A stretch of DNA of 14,357 bases. It comes from Candidatus Sumerlaeota bacterium. GTDB lineage: Bacteria; Sumerlaeota; Sumerlaeia; UBA8349. Below the pieces are notes generated by a model that was not told the origin of the DNA, ran no database searches, and saw nothing but the letters and a program-made list of their open reading frames with translations. Shown one piece after another: positions 1-8,237 of this stretch; position 1 is the stretch's first letter, and every line of letters begins with the position of its first letter. Position numbers and translations under genes: made by a program. Location of the stretch: positions 1 to 14,357 of the forward strand of contig DNPO01000203.1 in the NCBI GenBank assembly GCA_003501375.1, written 5' to 3'.

Positions 1-2039
<2,039 letters not shown>

Positions 2040-2052
2040 GGGAACCTCTAAA

Positions 2053-2073
2053 AAAAAGCACAATCCGCTTTTT
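2053..2073 (+). terminator. Probable intrinsic terminator after the fucosidase
   Basis: A 7-bp inverted repeat AAAAAGC / GCTTTTT with a 7-nt loop begins 13 bases after the fucosidase stop. The 3' arm ends in a T-run and the 5' arm begins in an A-run, so it could act in both directions. The stem is AT-rich and therefore weak. Confidence 0.5.
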
Positions 2074-2145
2074 CCCTTTGATCGTTTCAGCGCACCCGCG
2101 TTTTTTTCACATAAAAGGACGTTGTTTCCGTCCTCCCCTGCTTTT

Positions 2146-2182
2146 GCGCATCCCGCTGCCCCGGTCGGTCGGCGGGATGCGC
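2146..2182. repeat. GC-rich hairpin (11-bp perfect stem)
   Basis: GCGCATCCCGC (2146-2156) pairs perfectly with GCGGGATGCGC (2172-2182) around a 15-nt loop. No T-run follows on either strand, so a classical terminator is not obvious. It may be a REP-like unit or part of the convergent termination region. Confidence 0.55.
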
Positions 2183-2196
2183 TCAACGCACTTCAT

Positions 2197-2355
2197 ATCT
2201 TTCTGGCGTTGTTTGTTTTTTCTCCAACCTTCGGGCTTTCCGCCGTATTCGATAACCTGGTTTTCTTCGCGCGAGTTCCACTGCTTCGGCGCGCGCACAA
2301 TGCTCGCGTCCACAATCTGCCCTTTGTGCAACAGCACAACATTTAGAATATTATC
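2197..2355 (-). pseudogene. IS5-family transposase remnant
   Basis: On the minus strand a frame reads GQIVDASIVRAPKQWNSREE, then NQVI, G-KPE-W and QKD. This closely follows the IS5-family DDE transposase block GQIVDAS.V..P.QRNSREEN...I......W...P.....QKD. The Asp in VDAS is the position of the first catalytic Asp. The resemblance is lost immediately after QKD, where intact proteins continue with DARW.KK.....YGYKNH, and before about 2355. The reading frame happens to stay open on both sides, but that flanking sequence is not transposase-like. Only about 53 codons of a protein of more than 300 remain, so this is a dead internal fragment. No terminal inverted repeats were found. Confidence 0.75.
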
Positions 2356-2458
2356 AGTAAAGAAAAATCGCTTGTATTTCCAGAGGAACCCATAATGTAT
2401 AGGGCGCAACCCCGGGCTGGTATGAACCGCGCCGTTCGCGCTGAAAAACAACACTCCA

Positions 2459-2480
2459 CAAAAAAACCTATCAGCAGGTC
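2459..2480 (-). terminator. Weak candidate terminator of the ech operon
   Basis: On the minus strand, about 20 bases after the echF stop, ACCT-GCTGAT-AGGT is followed directly by a run of T. The stem is only 4-5 bp, so the T-tract is the main support. Confidence 0.4.
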
Positions 2481-2500
2481 AACACTCTCTTGTTTTTGTT

Positions 2501-2803
2501 TCACGCGTCTTTGCGCTGATGCTCCGGGCGCATGGTCATGCACTTTTTCGGGCAAGCCTCCACGCAATAGGAACACAAAATACACTTGTACGGGTCAAGC
2601 GTCCAGGACTTGGGCGACTTGGCAACCACCAGCGCATTGGCCGGACAGCGCTTCGCGCAAATGCCGCAATAAATACACACGGCGGGATCAATGGTCAGGT
2701 GTCCCCGGAAATTGGCAAACGGCTCACGCTGAGTAAAGGGGTACGTGCGCGTCGCGGGTTTGCGGGAAAGATTGCGGAAAAGAGTACGGACGAAAGTGAA
2801 CAT
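2501..2803 (-). CDS. echF: Ech hydrogenase ferredoxin-like subunit EchF (two [4Fe-4S])
   Basis: A 100-residue bacterial ferredoxin-like protein, last gene of the ech operon. It should carry electrons between soluble ferredoxin and the proximal cluster of EchC on the cytoplasmic side of the membrane. Two classical CxxCxxCxxxCP motifs are visible: C43-C46-C49-C53 and C74-C77-C80-C84, sufficient for two [4Fe-4S] clusters. About 35 basic N-terminal residues precede the fold, as in EchF and the related NuoI-type subunits. I chose the ATG at 2803 over an in-frame start at 2833, because the extra ten codons would be encoded by a tandem heptamer repeat and do not look like protein. No good ribosome binding site is visible, and the leader is the repeat itself. 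Length agrees with EchF; NuoI and HycF homologues are usually longer. Confidence 0.88.
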   Translation of the reverse strand: MFTFVRTLFRNLSRKPATRTYPFTQREPFANFRGHLTIDPAVCIYCGICAKRCPANALVVAKSPKSWTLDPYKCILCSYCVEACPKKCMTMRPEHQRKDA

Positions 2804-2805
2804 GA

Positions 2806-2836
2806 TAGGCATTAGGCAATAGGCAGGAGGCATTAG
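2806..2836. repeat. Tandem heptamer repeat, TAGGCAN x4
   Basis: Four consecutive 7-nt units (TAGGCAT, TAGGCAA, TAGGCAG, GAGGCAT) plus a partial TAG lie 3 bp upstream of the echF start codon, in the echE-echF gap. They resemble in style the short tandemly repeated heptamers known from cyanobacterial intergenic regions. The function is unknown. Confidence 0.8.
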
Positions 2837-2873
2837 TACAATGCGGTTTGCTGTTTTGCATATTCCCTTTCAA

Positions 2874-3953
2874 TTAGCGTTCCGTGCAACTGATACACGG
2901 ATCAATCGACAAAATAATCACCGGCACATCAGACAATTCGCAACCCGGAATCATAGCCAACAAACCAGGCAGGTTAGCAAAGGTTGGGGTGCGGACGCGC
3001 ATGCGGTCAAGGAACTTGGAACCGTTGCCGCGCAGGTAATATAACACTTCTCCACGCGGTTGCTCCACGCGACTGATAACTTCCCCGTCCGGGTTGCCCT
3101 TAACAGGGATATTAAACTCGCCCTCGGGCAGGGTCGCCACGGACTGCCGCACAAGGTCAAGCGATTGGTATAACTCGCGCACGCGAACTTTCGAACGAGC
3201 GTAGCAATCGCCATCCTGCTCGATTTGCGGTTCCACATCAAAGTTGGCATACGCGCCATACTTTGCCACGCGATGATCCATTACCACGCCGGACGCACGA
3301 GCCACCGGGCCAACCACGCCACGTTCCAACGCAACTTCTTTGGTTAGAACACCCACCCCCACCGTGCGCTGCTTCACGCTGTAGTCATTCAAAATCGATG
3401 GAATAAAATGGTCAAAGTGCGCCTGAAGTTCGTCGCAGGTCGCCAAAACCTTCTTGATCAGTTCTGGTGGAATATCGCGGCGCACGCCGCCGACAGTGCA
3501 AACCCCCAGCATCACGCGTCCGCCTGCGGTCTCTTCCATGATGTCGAGCACGGTCTCGCGGCAACGCCAGATTTCCATGAACAGGCTCTCAAAACCAAAC
3601 GAGTCAGCGAGCAGGCCCATCCACAGCAGGTGGCTGTGGATACGATGCATCTCCGCCCAGATAATACGCAAGTTGTTTGCGCGAGGCGGCACTTCTACAT
3701 TCATCATTTCTTCGATGCCCTGGCAGTACGCCATCGAGTGCAGAAAACTGCAAATGCCGCAAATGCGCTCAATCAAAAAAATGCTCTGGATATAATCCTT
3801 TTGCTGGGCCAATTTTTCGAGACCGCGGTGAATATAGCCAATCGAAGGAATCGCGCCCACAACCTTCTTGTCTTCCAGTACCAGTTTCAGTTGAATGGGT
3901 TCGGGAAGAACGGGGTGTTGCGGGCCGAAGGGAATGATGGTTTGACGAGTCAT
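2874..3953 (-). CDS. echE: Ech [NiFe] hydrogenase large (catalytic) subunit EchE
   Basis: A 359-residue catalytic subunit holding the NiFe(CN)2CO centre. It reduces protons to H2 (or the reverse) at the cytoplasmic face of the membrane-bound group 4 complex. Both nickel-binding motifs are present: N-terminal RICGIC with C65 and C68, and C-terminal DPCISC with C353 and C356. This separates it from the homologous NuoD of complex I, which has lost these cysteines. The chain stops three residues after the last ligand (CTER), so there is no cleavable C-terminal extension, a trait I recall for Ech and CooH enzymes. The ATG at 3953 is followed directly by a typical start, IIPFGPQHPVLPEP. Upstream, the 77-nt gap to echD carries a small hairpin, and no strong ribosome binding site is visible. 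Length fits EchE and the gene looks intact. Confidence 0.95.
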   Translation of the reverse strand: MTRQTIIPFGPQHPVLPEPIQLKLVLEDKKVVGAIPSIGYIHRGLEKLAQQKDYIQSIFLIERICGICSFLHSMAYCQGIEEMMNVEVPPRANNLRIIWAEMHRIHSHLLWMGLLADSFGFESLFMEIWRCRETVLDIMEETAGGRVMLGVCTVGGVRRDIPPELIKKVLATCDELQAHFDHFIPSILNDYSVKQRTVGVGVLTKEVALERGVVGPVARASGVVMDHRVAKYGAYANFDVEPQIEQDGDCYARSKVRVRELYQSLDLVRQSVATLPEGEFNIPVKGNPDGEVISRVEQPRGEVLYYLRGNGSKFLDRMRVRTPTFANLPGLLAMIPGCELSDVPVIILSIDPCISCTER

Positions 3954-3999
3954 GGGTTCTTAATCACAGTGCGTTGAGTAGACTAAGGGAGTTATGTTT

Positions 4000-4014
4000 C
4001 ATCCCGAAGGGATG
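4000..4014. repeat. Small palindrome CATCCC-GAA-GGGATG
   Basis: A perfect 6-bp inverted repeat with a GAA loop lies in the 77-nt echD-echE gap. The surrounding bases (TTTCATCCCGAAGGGATGTA) look like the dispersed CATCCCGAAGGGATG elements I recall from PVC and Bacteroidota genomes. It could stabilise or pause the transcript between the two genes. Confidence 0.65.
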
Positions 4015-4030
4015 TAAGAGACCAACAGCA

Positions 4031-4396
4031 TTACTCCGCAGGGGCGGCAGCAGGACAATTGGCTTGCGGCGCCTTGGGGCTGGCTTCCGCCAGCATCATC
4101 TTGCCGCCGTAGTCGAGCACGAGGCCCTTGACGGGCACGCCAAAAAGGTCTTGAATCTCGTTTTCAACAATCACCGCCGAGAAATAGATCGACGAGATAC
4201 TCGGCACTTCCTGACCGCGTTCGAGGCGCAGGCGCAGGTTGGTAATTTCATAGTTTTTATCGAAGTGGTACAGCACGTCGATGTACTCGCCCAAGTCAGT
4301 GCAACTGATCGTGATAAGGCGGTACTTTTGCAGAAAAATCTCGCCCACTTTGCTGAGGAGCGTGTCGAGGGTGACGGGAATAATGTTCGTAATCAT
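4031..4396 (-). CDS. echD: Ech hydrogenase subunit EchD (NuoC-like, 30 kDa family)
   Basis: A 121-residue small hydrophilic subunit of the peripheral arm, related to the N-terminal domain of complex I NuoC. It is thought to help assemble the large subunit onto the complex and binds no cofactor. The family signature ENEIQDLFGV is at residues 78-87, after the usual alpha/beta fold with ISCTDLGEYIDVLYHF at 30-45. The last 15 or so residues are rich in Pro and Ala and look disordered. Length agrees with EchD and is much shorter than NuoC. The ATG at 4396 has only a weak AGAG-type binding site. The gene is separated from echC by an extra small membrane-protein gene, which is not part of the standard echABCDEF order. 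Confidence 0.9.
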   Translation of the reverse strand: MITNIIPVTLDTLLSKVGEIFLQKYRLITISCTDLGEYIDVLYHFDKNYEITNLRLRLERGQEVPSISSIYFSAVIVENEIQDLFGVPVKGLVLDYGGKMMLAEASPKAPQANCPAAAPAE

Positions 4397-4429
4397 GGCT
4401 ACTCTTTTTATAGATTCAATGGGTGTATA

Positions 4430-4636
4430 TTAGAACGCTTTGACCACAACAATCGCACTGACCAACATCAACGGCGCACCAATCAGCCACAACAGGGGAC
4501 AGCAGACGCCCATCAACGCACCGATGCCAAAACCCAACAATCCTACGATGACCGCTACCGTACGCCCCAATGTTTTGATGCACCACATGGCGGCCTTGAT
4601 CGGCAACATCAGTATCAACTCGAACAAATTCCACAT
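4430..4636 (-). CDS. Small two-helix membrane protein inserted between echC and echD
   Basis: I do not recognise this 68-residue protein. Residues 1-23 could form an amphipathic or partly buried helix (WNLFELILMLPIKAAMWCIK). Two hydrophobic segments follow at about 26-46 and 47-65, split by CCP. The first has a glycine-rich face (G32, G35, G37, G39, G43) typical of tight helix packing. K66 closes the second helix. The ATG lies only two bases after the echC stop (TAA-TT-ATG) and has no ribosome binding site of its own beyond GAG, so translation is probably coupled to echC. The echD start follows 33 bases after its stop. Tight spacing and a high density of hydrophobic codons argue that it is real. 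By position it may be an accessory or assembly subunit of the membrane arm, but that is inference. It is not one of the six known Ech subunits. Confidence 0.7.
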   Translation of the reverse strand: MWNLFELILMLPIKAAMWCIKTLGRTVAVIVGLLGFGIGALMGVCCPLLWLIGAPLMLVSAIVVVKAF

Positions 4637-4638
4637 AA

Positions 4639-5115
4639 TTACTCAACCGCCGGAGGAAAGAGAGTGATGGTCGGTTTTTCAGCAGAGCCAGTGTCCTTAC
4701 CACCGCGTTTTTCTTCCAGAATACCCAGCGCCTTGACAAAACCGTCGATCATGGCTTCGGGACGCGGCGGGCAACCGGGCACAAACACGTCCACGGGAAT
4801 GACCTTGTCAATCCCGCCCAACACATTGTAGCACTCGGCGAAAATTCCACCGGTGGAAGTGCAAACGCCCAGCGCGACCACCACCTTCGGATCGGGAATC
4901 TGGTCATACACATTTTTCAACACGGGCGCGTTGCGGTGATTCACCGAACCCGTTACCACCAACACGTCGGCGTGCTTCGGGTTACCCACGTTCAGCACAC
5001 CGAAGCGTTCCAAGTCATACATGGGCGTGAGGCACGCCAGCAACTCAATATCGCAACCGTTGCAACTGTTGCAATTGTAATGAACCACCCAGGGTGATTT
5101 CGAGAAAGCGCTCAT
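4639..5115 (-). CDS. echC: Ech [NiFe] hydrogenase small subunit EchC
   Basis: A 158-residue electron-transfer subunit, homologous to NuoB, that carries the single proximal [4Fe-4S] cluster next to the NiFe site. The four expected ligands are visible: C18 and C21 in NSCNGCDIE, C85 in GVCTSTGG and C115 in VPGCPPRPE. Short length and absence of a twin-arginine signal match group 4 energy-converting hydrogenases rather than periplasmic uptake enzymes. The ATG at 5115 is preceded by GGAG at a suitable distance. The C-terminal 25 residues are charged, then Pro-rich. The gap upstream to echB holds a palindromic 9-mer repeat. Downstream the extra small membrane protein starts two bases after the stop. 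Confidence 0.94.
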   Translation of the reverse strand: MSAFSKSPWVVHYNCNSCNGCDIELLACLTPMYDLERFGVLNVGNPKHADVLVVTGSVNHRNAPVLKNVYDQIPDPKVVVALGVCTSTGGIFAECYNVLGGIDKVIPVDVFVPGCPPRPEAMIDGFVKALGILEEKRGGKDTGSAEKPTITLFPPAVE

Positions 5116-5136
5116 AAAAACTCCATGACTTCAAAG

Positions 5137-5174
5137 ATAAGTCTTATAAGGCTTATAAGCCTTATAGGGCCTAT
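5137..5174. repeat. Palindromic 9-mer tandem repeat in the echB-echC gap
   Basis: Nine-base units CTTATAAGG (5143-5151), CTTATAAGC (5152-5160) and CTTATAGGG (5161-5169) follow a partial ATAAGT and run into CCTAT. Bases 5145-5166 form a perfect 22-bp palindrome with core GGCTTATAAGCC. The array fills most of the 61-nt gap and ends three bases from the echB stop codon. In RNA it can fold as a hairpin just after echB and before the echC ribosome binding site. Confidence 0.85.
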
Positions 5175-5176
5175 TG

Positions 5177-6058
5177 TTACAGGTAGAACCACACCATATT
5201 ACACAAACACATTGCCATCGGTACCGTCCACATGAATCGCACCATCCACACCGGCGTCAAACGCGCACATGCGTTGTCCACCACTAACATGCCGAAGAAG
5301 CACACGGCGGCAAGCACCGCGCCAACCAACAAATTTGTTCCCCAGAAGCACGCGATCAGCGCAAACAACAGAAAGGTTTCGTAGAAGTGCGTGATCTCGA
5401 TCAACGCGAGGAACGGGCCGGAATATTCCAGCGTAACGCCCTTCACCAATTCCTGGTGCATGTGGTGCGAGGTCGATACGTCGAACGGCGACTTGTGCAA
5501 CTTGATCAGAATCGCGATGAAAAACGACACAAACATCAGTGGCAGCGGAATCAACAACGGTTGGCCCAGACTCATGGCTTGGCTCGCCAGAAAACTGCCC
5601 GTACCGGATTGCATCCCCACCACGCGGTAAATGCCGATCACCAGAAAAACCAGCACCGGCTCATACGCCAGCATCTGCATAATCTGGCGTTGACCACCGA
5701 TACGGCTGTAGGGCGAACGCACGCTCATACCGCCGATAACGAGCGCAATGGTCGAAAACGCGTGGATGAACAACGCCATCAGCAGGTCCTGCCCCAGTGC
5801 CAGAATCACGATGGTTAGGATCATAAACGCCAAGTGCAGGTACGCATACATAATCTGGATGCGGTTCAGCACCATCGGTTTCTTTTGCAGCAACTTGAAT
5901 ACGTCGTAAAACGGCTGCAAAAGCGGAGGCCCGATACGGCTTTGTAAACGTGACGTGATTTTCCGGTCAAATCCATTCAGAATGCCGCCGATGAGCGGCG
6001 CAACGAGGACGACCACGAGGGTGAGAAAGTACTGGAGAAAAGTGGGGGAAGATGACAT
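5177..6058 (-). CDS. echB: Ech hydrogenase membrane subunit EchB (NuoH-like)
   Basis: A 293-residue integral membrane protein with about eight predicted helices, homologous to complex I NuoH. It anchors the peripheral hydrogenase module and joins it to the ion-pumping subunit EchA. Family blocks include FDRKITSRLQSRIGPPLLQPFYD at about 30-52, RSPYSRIGGQR at 114-124 followed by the conserved Glu of MLAYEP at 133, and the loop SPFDVSTSHH...QELVKG..LEYSGP. These charged loops form the junction to the quinone-like cavity in the family. The ATG at 6058 lies 15 bases after the echA stop, so the two genes are translated in close succession. Length agrees with EchB and nothing looks broken. Confidence 0.94.
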   Translation of the reverse strand: MSSSPTFLQYFLTLVVVLVAPLIGGILNGFDRKITSRLQSRIGPPLLQPFYDVFKLLQKKPMVLNRIQIMYAYLHLAFMILTIVILALGQDLLMALFIHAFSTIALVIGGMSVRSPYSRIGGQRQIMQMLAYEPVLVFLVIGIYRVVGMQSGTGSFLASQAMSLGQPLLIPLPLMFVSFFIAILIKLHKSPFDVSTSHHMHQELVKGVTLEYSGPFLALIEITHFYETFLLFALIACFWGTNLLVGAVLAAVCFFGMLVVDNACARLTPVWMVRFMWTVPMAMCLCNMVWFYL

Positions 6059-6073
6059 AGCGCTCTTTGTTTT

Positions 6074-7969
6074 TTAAAGGACTTTGATCACGCCCAACAG
6101 GGTCAGCAGCAACAAGCCCGCCACCAGATTACTCCACTGGGTGATGCGGGTTTCATCAAAAATCGACAGGAAATAAAAAGTTCCCGCCCAAGCTTCCGTC
6201 GTCTGTTCCATCGGCCCGCGGAACAGATACGACTCCGTACCCTTCACATTCTCGCCGCACAGGAACGGCATGCTCACGTGCGCTTCGGTAATTTTCCGAC
6301 GGGTGAGCAACGTGAGAGCAAGCGCGACAACAATGGTAATCACCACGGGCCACACGACAAATCCAATGACGTCGTTCAACGGTGCCAACGTGCTGGGCGA
6401 GAGTTTGAACGCTCCAGCCGCAACGGGCACGAACACATGGTGGAACAACGGCAGAATCGCCAACGCAGACCCCACCACACCGACTGCCAAGATCACCACG
6501 GAAACCAGCATGGCGGTTGGCAATTTTTCCATCGTGTAGTGCGAGTGGAACGAAGCGGTCTGAATGCGCCCCAACCACTTGCACCAGAAGAACACAGTCA
6601 ACGCCGCGCCGAGAACCACCAGCACCAGCATGACGGGGTGTTGAATGGAGGCTTCCATCGCCAGCCACTTGCTCATCAACATGCCAAACGGCGGGATCAA
6701 CATCGACGCCTGCCCGATCATGGTAATGGTCGTCGTCATGGGCAATTTGAACAGGATGCCACCCATATCTTCAATATCGCGACTGCCGATCTGCTGCTCA
6801 ATGGTACCGACGCAGAGGAACAGCAAGCCTTTGGAAATCGCGTGGAAACACAGAATCATCAACGCTGCCGTGTAAGCCAGCGGCGTGCCGATACCCGCGC
6901 AGGCAACAATCAAACCCAAGTTGCCAATCGTCGAGTACGCCAGTACTTTTTTCGCATTGCTCTGACTGACCGCCAGTGCGCTGGTCACCGCAAACGTAAA
7001 CGCACCCACCACGGCCACTACCACCATAAAGCGCTCGCCCGCAAACGCAGGGGCCAATCGCAGTACCAAGTAGGAACCCGCCTTGACCATCGTGGCGGAG
7101 TGCAGCAGCGCAGAAACGGGTGTCGGAGCAACCATAGCGCCCAGCAACCAACTTTGGAACGGCAACTGTGCCGATTTGGTAAATGCTGCTAAACAGAGGA
7201 ACGCCATCGGAATGATCAAATGCGCGGTCGTAATGCCCGTGAGCGTACCCGTAGCGCCCACCGCTGCCGTGGCAGCGGTAAACGACGCGAGCGACATGCC
7301 GCACGCGCCAAACGTATTGATCAGCAGCGCCCGCTTGGCATTGGCCCGCGCTATCTCCGTGCCATCGTGCCCAATCAACAGGAACGAGCACAACGTTGTT
7401 GCTTCCCAGAAAATCGTGAGCCAGCGCAGATTATCCGCCAGCACCAAACCGTTCATCATCCCGAGGAACCCAATCAGAATAAAGAAAAAGCGCCCGTTGC
7501 CCGCATTCGTCGGCGGAGCATGGTGCGCATGAACGTCCATATAACCAATCGCGTAATAAACAATGACCGAACCGACCACCGAAACCGTCAGCATCAGGAT
7601 GGTCGAAAGCGGGTCGAGAATGAACAACACCCCATGCTCAGCGCCCTCATGCGCCATAACGTGCTCCGCCACGGCAACAACCAACTGGAAAATGACCATG
7701 ATGCCAATCGGCCAACTGCGCACTTTGACTGCAATGCCCAGCACCAGCGCCATAATGGCCGCTTCCAGCAGGAGCGAAGCCGGGCCGGCCCAACTGCCCA
7801 GTTCGTAGTGGAAAGCACCCTGAGTCGCAGTAAAGATGCCCAGTGCGATCATAAAAATCGCACTGAAGGCCACAACGCCTTTACGCGCCTTGCCATCAGG
7901 CAGGAACCATGCGAGCGCCCCAAAAACTACAGGCGCTACAACCAACAAAGAGAGAAGGAGAGGGGTCAT
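6074..7969 (-). CDS. echA: Ech hydrogenase ion-translocating membrane subunit EchA (NuoL/antiporter-like)
   Basis: A 631-residue polytopic membrane protein of the Proton_antipo_M family, first gene of the ech operon. It is the likely H+ or Na+ pumping subunit, driven by ferredoxin-dependent H2 formation. The proton-channel residues of this family are in place: E189 in the helix FWEATTLCSF, K265 in AAFTKSAQLPFQSWL and K296 in LLHSATMVKAGSY. The C-terminal part carries further hydrophobic helices and ends with a hydrophobic segment after a short cytoplasmic loop. Length matches EchA of other bacteria. The ATG at 7969 has only a weak binding site, and I could not identify a convincing promoter in the 80 bases upstream, which follow a tRNA gene and its hairpin on the same strand. 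Confidence 0.94.
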   Translation of the reverse strand: MTPLLLSLLVVAPVVFGALAWFLPDGKARKGVVAFSAIFMIALGIFTATQGAFHYELGSWAGPASLLLEAAIMALVLGIAVKVRSWPIGIMVIFQLVVAVAEHVMAHEGAEHGVLFILDPLSTILMLTVSVVGSVIVYYAIGYMDVHAHHAPPTNAGNGRFFFILIGFLGMMNGLVLADNLRWLTIFWEATTLCSFLLIGHDGTEIARANAKRALLINTFGACGMSLASFTAATAAVGATGTLTGITTAHLIIPMAFLCLAAFTKSAQLPFQSWLLGAMVAPTPVSALLHSATMVKAGSYLVLRLAPAFAGERFMVVVAVVGAFTFAVTSALAVSQSNAKKVLAYSTIGNLGLIVACAGIGTPLAYTAALMILCFHAISKGLLFLCVGTIEQQIGSRDIEDMGGILFKLPMTTTITMIGQASMLIPPFGMLMSKWLAMEASIQHPVMLVLVVLGAALTVFFWCKWLGRIQTASFHSHYTMEKLPTAMLVSVVILAVGVVGSALAILPLFHHVFVPVAAGAFKLSPSTLAPLNDVIGFVVWPVVITIVVALALTLLTRRKITEAHVSMPFLCGENVKGTESYLFRGPMEQTTEAWAGTFYFLSIFDETRITQWSNLVAGLLLLTLLGVIKVL

Positions 7970-8049
7970 TTTAACTGTTACTTTAGAAACAGAAGGATGT
8001 TTTCACTACAAGTTCTTTTGTTATTTAAAAAACAAGGTCCTGAAAACGG

Positions 8050-8081
8050 CTCAAGCCGTCCCCCTAAGGGGACGGCTTGAG
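8050..8081 (-). terminator. Strong hairpin downstream of tRNA-Arg, possible terminator
   Basis: CTCAAGCCGTCCCC (8050-8063) pairs perfectly over 14 bp with GGGGACGGCTTGAG (8068-8081) around a 4-nt CTAA loop. On the minus strand it begins 20 bases after the tRNA 3' end and is followed by CCGTTTTC, a short T-run. It probably ends the tRNA transcript. It also lies 80 bases above echA, so leaky termination could feed the ech operon. Confidence 0.55.
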
Positions 8082-8101
8082 ATATGCCTGCATCAAAATT
8101 T

Positions 8102-8178
8102 TGGTACGCCCGAAGGGAGTCGAACCCCTAACCTTCTGGTCCGTAGCCAGACACTCTATCCAATTGAGCTACGGGCGC
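8102..8178 (-). tRNA. tRNA-Arg (anticodon ACG), CCA encoded
   Basis: The minus strand from 8178 to 8102 folds as a complete 77-nt tRNA. The acceptor GCGCCCG pairs with CGGGCGT (one G.U at the first pair). The D-arm holds TAGCTCAATTGGATAGAG. The anticodon stem TCTGG/CCAGA encloses the loop CTACGGA with anticodon ACG, and the T-arm has GGTTCGA. Discriminator A and a genomically encoded CCA complete the 3' end. An ACG anticodon is normally edited to ICG and reads CGU, CGC and CGA. Confidence 0.97.
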
Positions 8179-8195
8179 ACACTGTCCTGATTTTC

Positions 8196-8235
8196 CCATC
8201 CGCCAATCTCGCGCTGCTAATCAGCGACGGGATGG
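8196..8235 (-). other. Foldable 5' leader of the tRNA-Arg transcript
   Basis: Between the promoter and the mature tRNA 5' end, CCATCC (8235-8230 on the minus strand) can pair with GGATGG (8201-8196), and an inner stem CGCTG/CAGCG encloses ATTAG. It begins about where transcription should start. It may simply be a processed leader. Confidence 0.4.
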
Positions 8236-8237
8236 AC

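Larger units (their letters stand above)
2040..2500. other. Convergent intergenic region with transposase remnant
   Basis: This 461-base stretch separates the plus-strand fucosidase from the minus-strand ech operon. It holds no intact gene. Contents from left to right: an A/T-flanked hairpin just after the fucosidase stop, a GC-rich 11-bp hairpin at 2146-2182, a decayed IS5-family transposase fragment at 2197-2355, and a weak hairpin with a T-tract (minus strand) at 2459-2480 below echF. The stretch around 2398-2455, with its CCCCGGGCTGG core, may be another degraded dispersed repeat, but I cannot confirm this. Confidence 0.7.

Noticed and set aside
3408..4831. Plus-strand frames opposite echE, echD and echC (189 and 285 codons).
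   Set aside because: They cross several real genes and intergenic repeats in antisense and have no family features.
2806..5174. Tandem repeats considered as CRISPR.
   Set aside because: Units are 7 or 9 bases without spacers, and there are no cas genes.
2501..7969. Considered as complex I, formate hydrogenlyase or Mbh/Mbs instead of Ech.
   Set aside because: Both NiFe Cys pairs are present in the large subunit (not complex I). There is no formate dehydrogenase gene, no Mrp-type antiporter module, and exactly the six Ech subunits occur in Ech order.
6278..8080. Long open frames on the plus strand opposite echA (304 and 286 codons).
   Set aside because: They are antisense to a clearly conserved EchA, have compositions rich in Gln, His and Arg typical of reversed hydrophobic codons, and resemble no known family. 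They are by-products of codon bias.
8103..8118. CCCGAAGGGA shared between the tRNA-Arg gene and the hairpin at 4000-4014.
   Set aside because: In the tRNA it is the acceptor/T-arm junction. A 10-base match built from CCC/GGG is easily coincidental, and flanks do not match.
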